Assembly: GCF_900188175.1 (NCBI RefSeq)
Contig: NZ_FZOQ01000011.1
Span: 1 to 64,000, forward strand
Direction: 5' to 3'
Length of the DNA: 64,000 bases
DNA from: Pontibacter ummariensis
GTDB lineage: Bacteria > Bacteroidota > Bacteroidia > Cytophagales > Hymenobacteraceae
Part shown: positions 1-8,160 of the stretch, in pieces
How positions within the stretch are numbered: the stretch's first letter is position 1
Layout of the letters: each line of letters starts with the position of its first letter
The notes under the pieces: generated by a model
Told to the model about the DNA's origin: nothing
Databases searched by the model: none
What the model saw: the letters and a program-made list of their open reading frames with translations, nothing else
Made by a program: the position numbers and the translations under genes

Positions 1-54
1 CAGCGTGTAGTCCCGCTGGGTGCGCTTGCCTTTTTTCTCTCTCGCTTTTTCCAT
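1..54 (-). CDS. IS3-like transposase OrfA, N-terminal end only
   Basis: An 18-codon open frame starts at an ATG at 52-54 and runs off the left edge. It is very basic (MEKAREKKGKRTQRDYTL). This resembles the start of helix-turn-helix OrfA proteins of IS3-family elements in Hymenobacteraceae, as far as I recall them. A TGT...ACA-bounded 25-mer lies about 17 bp upstream of the start, where an IS terminal repeat would be expected. Only the start is visible, so the family call is tentative. Confidence 0.4.
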   Translation of the reverse strand, partial: MEKAREKKGKRTQRDYTL

Positions 55-70
55 ATAAGGTTGATTTGAG

Positions 71-95
71 TGTCAACCTATTCTAGGACGGGACA
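71..95 (-). mobile_element. Probable terminal inverted repeat of an IS element
   Basis: The 25 bases at 71-95 begin TGTC and end GACA, the kind of TG...CA ends used by IS3-family elements. They lie just upstream of the partial transposase-like frame reading towards the left edge. The other end of the element is outside the window, so the repeat cannot be paired. The element would end at about base 95, leaving the downstream lipoprotein gene intact. Confidence 0.35.
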
Positions 96-105
96 TGTGT
101 TAGTA

Positions 106-139
106 AAAAGCCGGGCCTGCAAACGTAGGCCCGGCTTTT
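106..139 (-). terminator. Rho-independent terminator of the lipoprotein gene
   Basis: A perfect 13-bp stem (AAAAGCCGGGCCT pairing with AGGCCCGGCTTTT) closes an 8-base loop. It lies 28 bp past the stop codon of the minus-strand lipoprotein gene. The A/T ends give a U tail in either direction, so it may also insulate the gene from the IS element. Confidence 0.85.
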
Positions 140-166
140 ATTTGCTTTTCCTAACCACCTAAGCGC

Positions 167-805
167 TTAGGACTTACGCTGGTAGGGGAATTTCTTGGAT
201 GAATTACGCATCAGCGCGTTGGTGAGCGACTGTCTGCTGCTGCCAATGCTACCGGAAGCAGCATAGTCGTATTTCCACATCAACTCGCCTTTCGCGCCTT
301 CGTGAATGGTAATAGTCGTATTAACCGAGTTGGTTGGTCCCCAGGCACCTACCAGCAGGCCTACTGCCACAGCCGCCCCGTCCGACATCGGCTTCGACAT
401 AGTCGCGGAGCCTGATACAACGGCATCCACCCCTAAAAGCTGGCAAATCTGTTCTTTGGAGGCTCTACGCAGGTCTTCGTACGTGATGCCGGCTTCCTCT
501 AGCAGGGAGTTTGTTTTATGTACATCCTGAAAGGTGACGGTGTAGCGGTTCTTGCTCATTTGCCTTAAGAAGTAACCGTACACGTCGTTCTGGATGCCAT
601 AACCGTAGTCGCGTTGCTGGTCCAGGATCATATCGGCCGTTACCCCTTTCGGTAGCTTTCGGGACTCGATCAGCACATCGAAGGGCATGATAGCGACTAC
701 CTTATGGGCAGAGCTTACCTCCTGAAAAGAGGCTGCTTTGTAAATTTGCGGGCCGCAGCTAGCGAATGCAACGCACAGCACCACGAAGAGTAATAGTTTT
801 TGCAT
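167..805 (-). CDS. Lipoprotein, CsgG/LpoB/GNA1162-like
   Basis: 212 residues beginning with a lipoprotein signal peptide; the lipobox FASC places the lipidated cysteine at residue 17. The mature part has the layout of the small lipoproteins related to CsgG, LpoB and GNA1162. It has an early beta strand (VVAIMPFDV), a region resembling YGYGIQNDVYGYF, and a later Gly-rich hydrophobic stretch AVAVGLLVGAWG. Proteins of this fold sit in the outer membrane, facing the periplasm, and often assist envelope assembly. The exact role here is unknown. The gene is monocistronic, with its own terminator at 106-139. Confidence 0.6.
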   Translation of the reverse strand: MQKLLLFVVLCVAFASCGPQIYKAASFQEVSSAHKVVAIMPFDVLIESRKLPKGVTADMILDQQRDYGYGIQNDVYGYFLRQMSKNRYTVTFQDVHKTNSLLEEAGITYEDLRRASKEQICQLLGVDAVVSGSATMSKPMSDGAAVAVGLLVGAWGPTNSVNTTITIHEGAKGELMWKYDYAASGSIGSSRQSLTNALMRNSSKKFPYQRKS

Positions 806-1112
806 CTTTCAAAAGAATTAAGGGTTTATTTAAATGTGTTTTAAAGCTTGTCAAGGCGCAAAATAAACGGAATTCAACCCAAGTGCTGTCCGATCAGGTA
901 CCAGGAAGTGGCCTTTATATAATCCAGTTTAACAACAGTTAAATATAGAAGGAGGAATGCTTATAGCAAATGATTGCTGAATAATTATTTTAGACAGGAG
1001 TAGAGGGGGCAGAGGGGCAAAAAGACAGGCTCACTTCCAAGGGCTTTAAAGCGAGTTGGGCAAGGAAAATGCCTCTAAGGCATCCTTAAAAAAAGCAGGT
1101 CAGTCAGGTGTT
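806..1112. other. Intergenic region, no gene seen
   Basis: Leader of the lipoprotein gene and tail of the response-regulator operon. I see no coding frame with typical composition, no RNA gene and no clear terminator in it. Confidence 0.5.
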
Positions 1113-1820
1113 CTACAGCATGATGCCGTTATGCACGCACAAGCGGTAGCCCTGCCCGTGAATGTTGATGATCTCCACGCTTGGATCTTGTTTCAGGTAT
1201 TTGCGCAGTTTAGCGATATAGACGTCCATACTGCGCGCCGTGAAGTAAGTGTCTTCCTGCCATATCAGCTGCAGCGCTTCTTCACGTGGCATCACATCAT
1301 TCAGGTGCTGACAAAGTAAACGTAACAAATCCGCCTCTTTAGGAGATAGCCGTTGTTCCTGCCCTTGCCTGCTTAACAAGCGCAGTTTAGGCTGGAAGTG
1401 GTATTGCCCGATGTTAAAGTCCGTCGGCGCAGGTACCGCTGCCTTGCTTCCGTTTTTTCTGTTTAGTACAGCTTTAATCTTGTACAGCAGTACTTCAGAG
1501 TCGAAGGGCTTAGTGATATAGTCATCGGCTCCGATTTTAAACCCCTCCAGCATATCCTCTTTCATGGCCTTTGCTGTTAAGAAGATAAGTGGCACCTCCT
1601 GGTTTAACCGCTTGATTTCGCGGGCCAGGGTAAAGCCGTCTTTTTCGGGCATCATCACATCCAGGATGCACAGGTCGTACTGCCCTTTACGAAAGGCGGA
1701 TATGCCTTTGCAGCCATCATTGCAAAGGGTCACTCTATAGTCGTGCAGCTCCAGGTAGTCGCGCAATACGATACCAAAATTAGGGTCGTCCTCGGCTAAC
1801 AGAAGGTGGGGTGTTTCCAT
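1113..1820 (-). CDS. OmpR-family response regulator
   Basis: 235 residues. The N-terminal receiver domain has the acidic pocket (AEDD, residues 9-12), the phospho-acceptor Asp54 in CILDVMMPEKDG, Thr82 and Lys104 (ITKPFD). The C-terminal winged-helix domain (about 130-230) ends in the typical MDVYIAKLRKYL and INIHGQGYRL segments. It would bind direct repeats and regulate transcription after phosphorylation by the kinase encoded 48 bp upstream in the same minus-strand operon. Likely targets are the CTTTAAC repeats at 3943-3970 between the kinase gene and the divergent T9SS-sorted protein gene, which suggests autoregulation. Confidence 0.93.
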   Translation of the reverse strand: METPHLLLAEDDPNFGIVLRDYLELHDYRVTLCNDGCKGISAFRKGQYDLCILDVMMPEKDGFTLAREIKRLNQEVPLIFLTAKAMKEDMLEGFKIGADDYITKPFDSEVLLYKIKAVLNRKNGSKAAVPAPTDFNIGQYHFQPKLRLLSRQGQEQRLSPKEADLLRLLCQHLNDVMPREEALQLIWQEDTYFTARSMDVYIAKLRKYLKQDPSVEIINIHGQGYRLCVHNGIML

Positions 1821-1868
1821 GGCTAATAGTTTAAAGGAAGAGACTATTCACAAGAGGAATTCTTTTGG

Positions 1869-3905
1869 CTAACTCATGTTGCGCAGGGGCAGGAACACTT
1901 CGAAGCGGCTGCCTTTACCGGGGTCGCTTTTGAGGCGCACCTGCCCGTGATGGGCCTGCACGATCGCTTTTACGTAACTCAGGCCCAGGCCGAAGCCCTT
2001 TACATTGTGCAGGTTTCCGGTGGGCACCCGGTAAAACTTGTCAAACACCCGCTTCTGCGTCTCTTTAGTCATGCCGACGCCTTTGTCCTCTACTGCTATC
2101 ACAAGCCCCCCAGCCAGGTTCTGCGTCGTCAGGTTAATTTCCGGGGATGCAGGGGAGTACTTGTTCGCGTTGTCGAGCAGGTTACAGATAACGTTGTACA
2201 GGTGGACCTCATCCGACTGTAACTCATGCTGCATGGCATTTAGTTGCAGGCGGATCTGTCCGGCACGCTCCTCAACCTGTAACCTAAAGCTTTCAAATGC
2301 CCTTTGGATGAGCAGGTGCACGTCTACTTGCTGCAGGTGCATTCGGAACTGGTTCTTCTCCAGCAGGGCTATCTGCAGCACGTTTTCGACCTGCTTGTTC
2401 ATGCGTTTGTTCTCCTGTCGGATAATATCGGCATAGTACTTTATTTTATCCGGCTGTTGGTACACTTTGGGGTTGGCCACAGCATCGGTAGCCAGGGAAA
2501 TGGTGGCGATGGGCGTTTTGAACTCATGCGTCATGTTGTTAATGAAGTCGTTCTTCATCTCCGAGAGCTTCTTCTGCTTGTAAATGACGTGTATCGTCGT
2601 GCCGAAGGTAGTTACAATCACCAGTGTAAACAGGGCCGATAGCGACAGCATGCCCCACAGCGACTGTAGTACGTAAGCGTCGCGGTTGGGGAAGTAGACC
2701 GAGAGGTAATCGGGCTTCTCGAAAATATCATTGGGGAACAAACTGGTTTTATACCTGGAGAAAGGAACCATACCAGCATGTACGGCATCGTAAGCAGCTA
2801 AAGTGTCTCTGTTACCCGTAATGACATAATAGCCAAAATCCACGTTAATTCCTTTGCTCAGCAGTTCCGTTTGCAGGAGCCTTTTTAGAGCCCCCAGGTT
2901 TAGACGCTCCTGAAGGGGAGCATCCTTGGCTACATACTCTACCACCATTTTCTCCACTACCTCGTTTAGCTTATTTTTCCGGTGCGCTATCTTTTGGAGG
3001 TCAACAGAGGCAGGCAGGCGAACATCTTTTTTCTGGTCCTTTACTCGGGGTGCTACCGGCTTAGCTGCTATCACTGTTACAGCGCTCTTTCCTGTTGCCT
3101 CTCCTGAGATGGCCATAGCCGCTGCAGGTTTGTGGACCTGCCGAAACTCAACAACCCTAGGTTGCTTCACGATAAAAATACTGTCACGCCGCACCAGGAT
3201 GGAGGCAATGTCTTCCGGGCTAATGGCGGCAAAGCCGTTAGCCATAGCCTTCAAACTATCGATACTTTTAGCAGATAGCCGGATGGTGTCTGCGGAGACT
3301 TGAAACAGGTAGTTTGTAGGAGGTTTTGCTGTTGTGCTAAAAGAAAGGGCAGAATCGGGTCGGGCCCGCACAATGTGCGTGTTGCCGTACCAGTACACAA
3401 AAGCATTTTTCGCTGAGTCTGTCCGGAAGGTGGTAGCCCTGGCTCTTAGCACCGGCCGGGCCATGACGCTGATGGGCCTGTCTGTTTTGCCGGCTTCGCG
3501 TTTGTAAAGGTGAAGGGAATCGGCTTTATGTAAGGCCATGGCCTGCTCTTCTGTCTGCTGCTTACTTACAGGAAGGTGCTGCGGCTGTTCCGCTGTCGCT
3601 CCTTTGGCAGGGCGTGGAGTAGGAGCGTGCTTCTTTTTGACTGCTAAAACGGGAGGAAGCGCTTTACCCTCCGCTCGGATCATAGTGTCGGTACTTACGG
3701 CTCCAATCTGATCTTTTACCAGCGAAACAGCCTCTCGCGTTTCCAGCTTCTGCACGACAGATGCCAAGGCCTCGTTTACGCTGCGGTCAAACTGCTCCTG
3801 CTTTACCTTGATGGCATCATTTATCCAATACAGTTGCAAGCCCACTACCCCCAGTAATGAGATACTCATCAGTATAATAATCCCTATGATGGTGTGCTTG
3901 CTCAC
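1869..3905 (-). CDS. Membrane sensor histidine kinase
   Basis: 678 residues with a GTG start at 3903-3905; the first membrane segment follows directly (residues 5-27), supporting this start. An unusually long periplasmic region of about 385 residues is rich in Lys, Ala and Pro and of low complexity in its first half. A second membrane segment (about 416-441) leads straight into the HisKA domain with His460 in NNMTHEFKTP. The ATPase domain shows the N box (LLDNANKYS), G1 (VEDKGVGM) and G2 (GFGLGLSYVKAI). No HAMP domain is evident. It is co-transcribed with the response regulator downstream. The ligand is unknown. Confidence 0.93.
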   Translation of the reverse strand: MSKHTIIGIIILMSISLLGVVGLQLYWINDAIKVKQEQFDRSVNEALASVVQKLETREAVSLVKDQIGAVSTDTMIRAEGKALPPVLAVKKKHAPTPRPAKGATAEQPQHLPVSKQQTEEQAMALHKADSLHLYKREAGKTDRPISVMARPVLRARATTFRTDSAKNAFVYWYGNTHIVRARPDSALSFSTTAKPPTNYLFQVSADTIRLSAKSIDSLKAMANGFAAISPEDIASILVRRDSIFIVKQPRVVEFRQVHKPAAAMAISGEATGKSAVTVIAAKPVAPRVKDQKKDVRLPASVDLQKIAHRKNKLNEVVEKMVVEYVAKDAPLQERLNLGALKRLLQTELLSKGINVDFGYYVITGNRDTLAAYDAVHAGMVPFSRYKTSLFPNDIFEKPDYLSVYFPNRDAYVLQSLWGMLSLSALFTLVIVTTFGTTIHVIYKQKKLSEMKNDFINNMTHEFKTPIATISLATDAVANPKVYQQPDKIKYYADIIRQENKRMNKQVENVLQIALLEKNQFRMHLQQVDVHLLIQRAFESFRLQVEERAGQIRLQLNAMQHELQSDEVHLYNVICNLLDNANKYSPASPEINLTTQNLAGGLVIAVEDKGVGMTKETQKRVFDKFYRVPTGNLHNVKGFGLGLSYVKAIVQAHHGQVRLKSDPGKGSRFEVFLPLRNMS

Positions 3906-3942
3906 AGAACAAATGTACGTTTTTGAAATAGCTTGTGCGCTA

Positions 3943-3984
3943 CTTTAACTTTTCTTTAACATACTTTAACACAGCGTTAACGCT
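3943..3984. promoter_or_regulatory. Three CTTTAAC direct repeats plus palindrome: probable OmpR-type operator
   Basis: The heptamer CTTTAAC occurs at 3943-3949, 3954-3960 and 3964-3970, start-to-start spacing 11 and 10 bp, i.e. one helical turn. This is the arrangement bound head-to-tail by OmpR/PhoB-family dimers. It is followed by the perfect 12-bp palindrome AGCGTTAACGCT at 3973-3984. The site lies in the divergent promoter region of the kinase gene and the T9SS-sorted protein gene, so both could be controlled by the regulator encoded next door. Confidence 0.55.
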
Positions 3985-4003
3985 ATTGCCTTGCGGATGT
4001 GCC

Positions 4004-4011
4004 TACCTTTG
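4004..4011 (+). promoter_or_regulatory. Candidate -7 box (TAnnTTTG) of the T9SS-sorted protein gene
   Basis: TACCTTTG matches the Bacteroidota housekeeping -7 consensus and lies 28 bp before the start at 4039, just downstream of the direct repeats. No TTG sits at the ideal -33 spacing. An activator-dependent promoter would fit that, but this is inference. Confidence 0.35.
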
Positions 4012-4038
4012 AAGTGAAGAATCTAACGCACGAAAACT

Positions 4039-5043
4039 ATGAGCACAACCATTCCTTTAAACCTGTTTTTACAGCTGGCGCTGGCCCTGTTACTGGCGCT
4101 TATGCCCCTTTTTAAACTGATGGCTCAGCCGGGAGAGGCAAGAGCGGAAAAGATCATTACTATCAAGGTAAAGCAGGATAAGAACGGGCAGGTACAGCTG
4201 CTCGACACCACACTTACGATCCCCAATGGGGTCACGGTGCATGAGGCGGTGGAAAGCATGATGGGGAATTCTGAGGTGGCAGCCCGGTTTAAAAATTTCA
4301 GTTACCGGCTACAGGCAGATTCGCTGAGGAGCTCAGACATAAGAACGCTCAGCTTCCAGCGCTTTGGCGACACAACTAAGGTCCTTTCTCCTGTGGCGAT
4401 CACGATAAAAGGGGATGATGCAAGGGCTTTCAGCACAAAGCCTGGCGCTGATGGGCTGAAGACCGTAAAGATTGGGGACATTGAAAGTATTGTCGTTCTA
4501 AAGACTGCAACAACAGTCAACCTGGATTCTATAATAGCCGCTCACCCTACAGCTGTAAAAGTTAAGATAACCCGGGATGAGAAAACCGGGGAAAGTAAAA
4601 TCATCCGGATAGATGAAAATGGGAGAGAGGAGGAAATACAGAACCATTTGCTGCCCGCCAAGCCAGGAGAGAGGAACTCCCTGATCATCATCAATAGAAA
4701 GGTTGAAGTGAAAGAGATCAGTCCGGAGGATAAAAAGCTGCTGAAAGAAGCAGGCGCTGCTATAGAGACGAAGAAAAATGAAACGCTGGAACTAGAGCAC
4801 ATCAGTTTTTACCCGAACCCTAACGATGGCCGTTTTAACCTGCGCTTTGCACCGGACAACAAGGGGACAACCAGGGTGAGCGTGATGGACAGCAGGGGAG
4901 AAGAGGTGTTTGTAGATACGGTGGAACAACTGAGCGGCGAGTATAACCGGCAGATAGACCTGACTCCTTTCGGGCCTGGCATTTACTACCTGCAGATCAT
5001 GCAGGGGAAACGCTACCACACCAAAAAGATACTGGTGAAGTAA
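4039..5043 (+). CDS. T9SS type A-sorted secreted protein, function unknown
   Basis: 334 residues. A hydrophobic signal peptide covers about residues 5-30. The middle part is hydrophilic and rich in Lys, Glu and Thr, with no enzyme motif that I recognise. The C-terminal about 80 residues are a type A T9SS sorting domain, starting at YPNPNDGRFNLRF (near residue 257) and ending in YYLQIMQGKRYHTKKILVK. Such proteins cross the outer membrane and are anchored or released at the surface. It is divergent from the two-component operon and shares its operator region, so it is a probable regulon member. A terminator follows. Confidence 0.8.
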   Translation: MSTTIPLNLFLQLALALLLALMPLFKLMAQPGEARAEKIITIKVKQDKNGQVQLLDTTLTIPNGVTVHEAVESMMGNSEVAARFKNFSYRLQADSLRSSDIRTLSFQRFGDTTKVLSPVAITIKGDDARAFSTKPGADGLKTVKIGDIESIVVLKTATTVNLDSIIAAHPTAVKVKITRDEKTGESKIIRIDENGREEEIQNHLLPAKPGERNSLIIINRKVEVKEISPEDKKLLKEAGAAIETKKNETLELEHISFYPNPNDGRFNLRFAPDNKGTTRVSVMDSRGEEVFVDTVEQLSGEYNRQIDLTPFGPGIYYLQIMQGKRYHTKKILVK

Positions 5044-5070
5044 TTTAGTTTAAGTGATGTTTGTTTATAG

Positions 5071-5101
5071 GCCCGTAGCCCTTGCTGCGGGCTTCTTTTT
5101 T
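5071..5101 (+). terminator. Rho-independent terminator
   Basis: The stem GCCCGtAGC / GCTgCGGGC, with one mismatch, is followed by a T-rich run ending at 5101. It lies 28 bp after the stop of the T9SS-sorted protein gene. Confidence 0.75.
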
Positions 5102-5158
5102 GAACCATGCTTGTACCCAAGCAGTAAAGAATAGCGAAGCTTAAACGATGCGTTACTT

Positions 5159-6169
5159 ATGAAAAGGAGACATACTGCCGGACGAGTTGCTGCCCTGGCG
5201 TGGGTACTGCTGTGCCTTTGCTTAGGTGTACAGGCCCAGGTACCCAAAACGCTGAATGCTACCCTCGAAGGGTATGCCTATCCCTATGAGGTGAAGTTTT
5301 TCCCGGTAAGCGTGGAGGGTGAGAAGTACCGGATGGCCTACATGGACGTGCAGCCGACTGGGCAAGTGCAAAACCCGCAGACTGTGGTCTTGCTGCATGG
5401 CAAGAATTTCCTGGGGGCCTATTGGGAGGAGACCATCCGTTTTTTGACAAACAAAGGCTTCCGGGTAATTGTGCCGGACCAGATCGGTTTTGGAAAGTCT
5501 GAGAAGCCGGAAATTTACTACTCCTTTCATCAGCTGGCAGAAAACACAAAGGAGCTTTTGCAGCACTTGGGTGTGGAGCAAACGGCTGTGGTAGGACACT
5601 CGATGGGCGGGATGCTGGCTACCCGCTTTGCGCTACTCTACCCGGAGATGACGACGAAGCTGGTTCTGGAAAACCCAATCGGACTGGAAGACTACCGCTT
5701 GTTTGTACCCTACAAAACAGTGGAGGAGCTGTACCAGGCAGAATTGAAGCGGACGGCATCATCAATTCGCGACTATCACCAGACGTACTACACGTCGTGG
5801 AAACCAGCCTATAACGAGTGGGTGCAGGTGCCAGCGGCTCAGATCAACCACCCGGATTACCCCAAAGTGGCGAAAGCCTCGGCATTAACCTATGCCATGA
5901 TCTACCAACAACCGGTGGTGTATGAGTTCGATCAGCTGAAGGTCCCAACACTGCTTGTTATAGGGCAGGAGGACCGGACAATCGTAGGGAAAGGGTATAT
6001 TAAGGATAAGCAGAAATTACAGGAGCATGGCCAGTACCCTACTTTAGGCAAGCGTACAGCTAATGCGATACCAAAAGCTAAATTAGTAGAGCTGGAGGGC
6101 GTGGGGCACATCCCACACTTGGCAGCTACAGAAAGGTTTCAGGAGGCCTTGCTGAATTTCCTGAAGTAG
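5159..6169 (+). CDS. Secreted alpha/beta hydrolase
   Basis: 336 residues with a signal peptide (residues 1-26, ending VQAQ). The alpha/beta-hydrolase fold is clear: an oxyanion-type segment VVLLHGKNF (about 76-84), the nucleophile elbow VVGHSMGG with Ser148, an acid candidate Asp272 in IGQEDRT and His317 in GVGHIPH. It is probably periplasmic. Family members hydrolyse esters, haloalkanes or epoxides, and the substrate cannot be told from the sequence. The gene lies convergent with and 9 bp from a small membrane-protein gene. Confidence 0.88.
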   Translation: MKRRHTAGRVAALAWVLLCLCLGVQAQVPKTLNATLEGYAYPYEVKFFPVSVEGEKYRMAYMDVQPTGQVQNPQTVVLLHGKNFLGAYWEETIRFLTNKGFRVIVPDQIGFGKSEKPEIYYSFHQLAENTKELLQHLGVEQTAVVGHSMGGMLATRFALLYPEMTTKLVLENPIGLEDYRLFVPYKTVEELYQAELKRTASSIRDYHQTYYTSWKPAYNEWVQVPAAQINHPDYPKVAKASALTYAMIYQQPVVYEFDQLKVPTLLVIGQEDRTIVGKGYIKDKQKLQEHGQYPTLGKRTANAIPKAKLVELEGVGHIPHLAATERFQEALLNFLK

Positions 6170-6178
6170 CAGTACCTG

Positions 6179-6406
6179 CTAGTGGTGATGGTGATGATCA
6201 TGGTCCCCGGGGTTACTGTTAAAATTTGCTACCGCTCCCAGGCTGAAGAATACAGCCCAGCATATATAAAGCGCCTCGAAATTATGCACCGTTTTGTTTA
6301 TAACTAACATGATAAGATGTGCTACCAGCGTCATGACTAAGCCGGTTGCGGCTACAAACTGGTAGGAATTCATCTCCCGGGGGTCGTATATTTTTGAAAG
6401 TTTCAC
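6179..6406 (-). CDS. Small two-helix membrane protein with His-rich tail
   Basis: 75 residues with a GTG start at 6404-6406. Two predicted membrane segments (about 16-36 and 43-62) are followed by the tail NPGDHDHHHHH. I do not recognise a family. The N-terminus (KIYDPREMNSYQF) looks cytoplasmic, and the C-terminal cluster of six His and two Asp could bind divalent metals such as Ni, Cu or Zn. A copper-export module lies 3 kb away, but a link is speculative. The coding potential is supported by the clean two-helix pattern. Confidence 0.6.
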   Translation of the reverse strand: MKLSKIYDPREMNSYQFVAATGLVMTLVAHLIMLVINKTVHNFEALYICWAVFFSLGAVANFNSNPGDHDHHHHH

Positions 6407-6560
6407 GTGCCGCTGTATTTCTTGTTCTGATTGCTAACGATATTCAGGCAATGGAGGTGCCATAACTCGGCACAAATTTGGTGTAAAGTTAGCAGAAGTG
6501 CACACTTGTTGTTATAAAGCTTCGGAAGGGCTTATACAGGAAGCATCTAATATATAAACT

Positions 6561-7319
6561 ATGAAGCATTTAAGGAGATTACTTGTGCTGCTGTGCGCCT
6601 TGTTATTGGTGACTTTAGAAGCTGTTTTAGCCAAGCCTGCGGGTGTCGTGGCAGTACAGCCACAGCTGGACTTTTATCAGTCCCTGTCGCAGCTTCTGCA
6701 GCAGCATGTGCAGGATGGGCAGGTGAATTACCAGCGCTTGCAAAAAGACAGGGCAGCCTTGCAGCGCCTGGTACAGCAGGTGGCCCGCTACGATTTAAAG
6801 AATGCCACGGCAGCGGAGAAAAAGGCCTTTTACCTGAATGCGTATAATTTGCTCGTACTGGATCAGGTAATAGAGCACTATCCGCTGAAATCAGTTATGG
6901 ATGTCGCCGGGTTCTTTGACGAGCAGCAATTTCGGGTGGCAGGGGAGAACCTTACACTTAACGAGTTGGAGAAGACAAAGCTACAGGCTCCTTTTTCTGA
7001 TGCCCGTGTCCATTTTGCCTTGGTATGTGCCGCTAAGTCCTGCCCGCCTCTTTTAAACACGGCTTATACCCCTGCCAGCGTTGAAGCGCAACTGGAGGCA
7101 CAGACAAGGCAAGCGTTGCAGGATCCTTCTTTTATTAGAGTACAACCCAGCCGAAAGAGGGTGCTGATTTCCGAGATCTTCAAGTGGTACAAACCGGAGT
7201 TTCAGCAGGAAGCTCCTTCTATTGCCAGTTACATTAACCGCTATCGTCAGAACAAACTACCGAAAGGCTACACCCTGGGGTACTATACCTATGATTGGAG
7301 TTTGAATGATGTCAGGTAG
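6561..7319 (+). CDS. DUF547-domain secreted protein
   Basis: 252 residues with a signal peptide (about 1-25). The rest matches the DUF547 family: an N-terminal segment on VNYQRL, KKAFYLNAYNLLVL near residue 95, then VHFALVCAAKSCPPLL (about 150-165), containing the conserved cysteine pair region, and a C-terminal SEIFKWY. The family is thought to have a papain-like or transglutaminase-like fold. Its biochemical role is not established. The gene stands alone on the plus strand with about 150 bp of leader. Confidence 0.85.
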   Translation: MKHLRRLLVLLCALLLVTLEAVLAKPAGVVAVQPQLDFYQSLSQLLQQHVQDGQVNYQRLQKDRAALQRLVQQVARYDLKNATAAEKKAFYLNAYNLLVLDQVIEHYPLKSVMDVAGFFDEQQFRVAGENLTLNELEKTKLQAPFSDARVHFALVCAAKSCPPLLNTAYTPASVEAQLEAQTRQALQDPSFIRVQPSRKRVLISEIFKWYKPEFQQEAPSIASYINRYRQNKLPKGYTLGYYTYDWSLNDVR

Positions 7320-7413
7320 TTTAAGTTAGTGTGTTTATTATGTTAAGTAATACTGATTGCCAACATGTGCCAAAGGGGAGCGTATAAAGAAGAGAACCTA
7401 AATACACTGAACT

Positions 7414-7836
7414 ATGAGCAATCAAGGAGAAGATAAAAAAAAACAACCTATAAGACGCAACCATAATAATCCAGCTAATTTATCCGAAGAAAACGTAGGC
7501 AACCGGCCAGACAAGGTCAACGATGAGTATAATGAACGCATGACGCTGGGGAACCACCCAGACCCCACTGCAAAACGCAACATGGGATCTGATGGCCAGA
7601 CAGAGCGCCGTGGACAGAAAGACAAGCTAGAGAATCTGCATATCGGTGGTAATGAGGTTAGTGGGTATGGAGACAATAACCACCGGAGCGTCGAGTCCTT
7701 TGCCCAAGGACCCGGTTTTGAGTACGAAGGAAGCGATACCGCCATGGACGACGATGTTGCTGGGGTAAGACGGGGAGACCAACCTTTGGGAGAAGACAAA
7801 AAGAAGGAAGATGATGCTGATTATGGCCGCAGGTAA
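7414..7836 (+). CDS. Hydrophilic small protein, function unknown
   Basis: 140 residues, strongly charged and rich in Asn, Asp, Gly, Lys and Arg, with no signal peptide, membrane segment or known domain. It opens with MSNQGEDKKKQPIRR and ends with EDKKKEDDADYGRR. It is probably intrinsically disordered. Similar low-complexity proteins of this group are often annotated as hypothetical or stress-related. The reading frame is supported by its length, its ATG after an A-rich leader and a strong terminator directly downstream. Confidence 0.65.
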   Translation: MSNQGEDKKKQPIRRNHNNPANLSEENVGNRPDKVNDEYNERMTLGNHPDPTAKRNMGSDGQTERRGQKDKLENLHIGGNEVSGYGDNNHRSVESFAQGPGFEYEGSDTAMDDDVAGVRRGDQPLGEDKKKEDDADYGRR

Positions 7837-7859
7837 GAGCGCTTAAGTAATGCATACAC

Positions 7860-7899
7860 AAAACAGCAGGGGGAGCATATTGCTCCCCCTGCTGTTTTG
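7860..7899 (+). terminator. Rho-independent terminator
   Basis: A long perfect stem, AAACAGCAGGGGGAGCA pairing with TGCTCCCCCTGCTGTTT around a TAT loop, is followed by a short T run. It lies 25 bp after the stop of the hydrophilic protein gene. Confidence 0.9.
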
Positions 7900-7911
7900 T
7901 GTCGCCTTTCG

Positions 7912-7940
7912 ATTAAGGCCTACCTTTAGTTGGCCTTAAT
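7912..7940. repeat. 9-bp inverted repeat (hairpin)
   Basis: ATTAAGGCC at 7912-7920 pairs perfectly with GGCCTTAAT at 7932-7940 across an 11-base loop. It lies directly after the terminator and overlaps the end of a possible broken minus-strand frame. There is no U tail, so its role is open. Confidence 0.4.
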
Positions 7941-8160
7941 CATCTTGGCTTGATGTTATAGGGAACTGTTGTTTCTGTTTCTTCTCAGCAACAGGTTACG
8001 GCTTGGAAGCAAGGTTTTTATCGGTAGCATAGACCTGTACTTGGCTTAGGTCAGTAGGGGACACCTGCTTCGTACGCATCTTCGGTTTTTCTGCAACTCC
8101 TATTTCTGAGCATGCTCTTTTTGTTGTACAAGCCTTTTGCACGCAAAAGGCTGCTAAAGA
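7936..8160 (-). pseudogene. Possible decayed small open frame
   Basis: On the minus strand a single frame reads through about 75 codons with one internal stop (TAA at 7996-7998) and ends at TAA 7936-7938. It has an internal ATG at 8077-8079. Between stops the codons look natural (for example KPKMRTKQVSPTDLS, then PVAEKKQKQQFP after the internal stop). No family is recognised. It may be a decayed gene or chance. Confidence 0.2.

Noticed and set aside
3910..3917. TACATTTG on the minus strand as promoter of the kinase gene
   Set aside because: It lies only 5 bp before the start codon and has no upstream TTG, so it would give an almost leaderless transcript.
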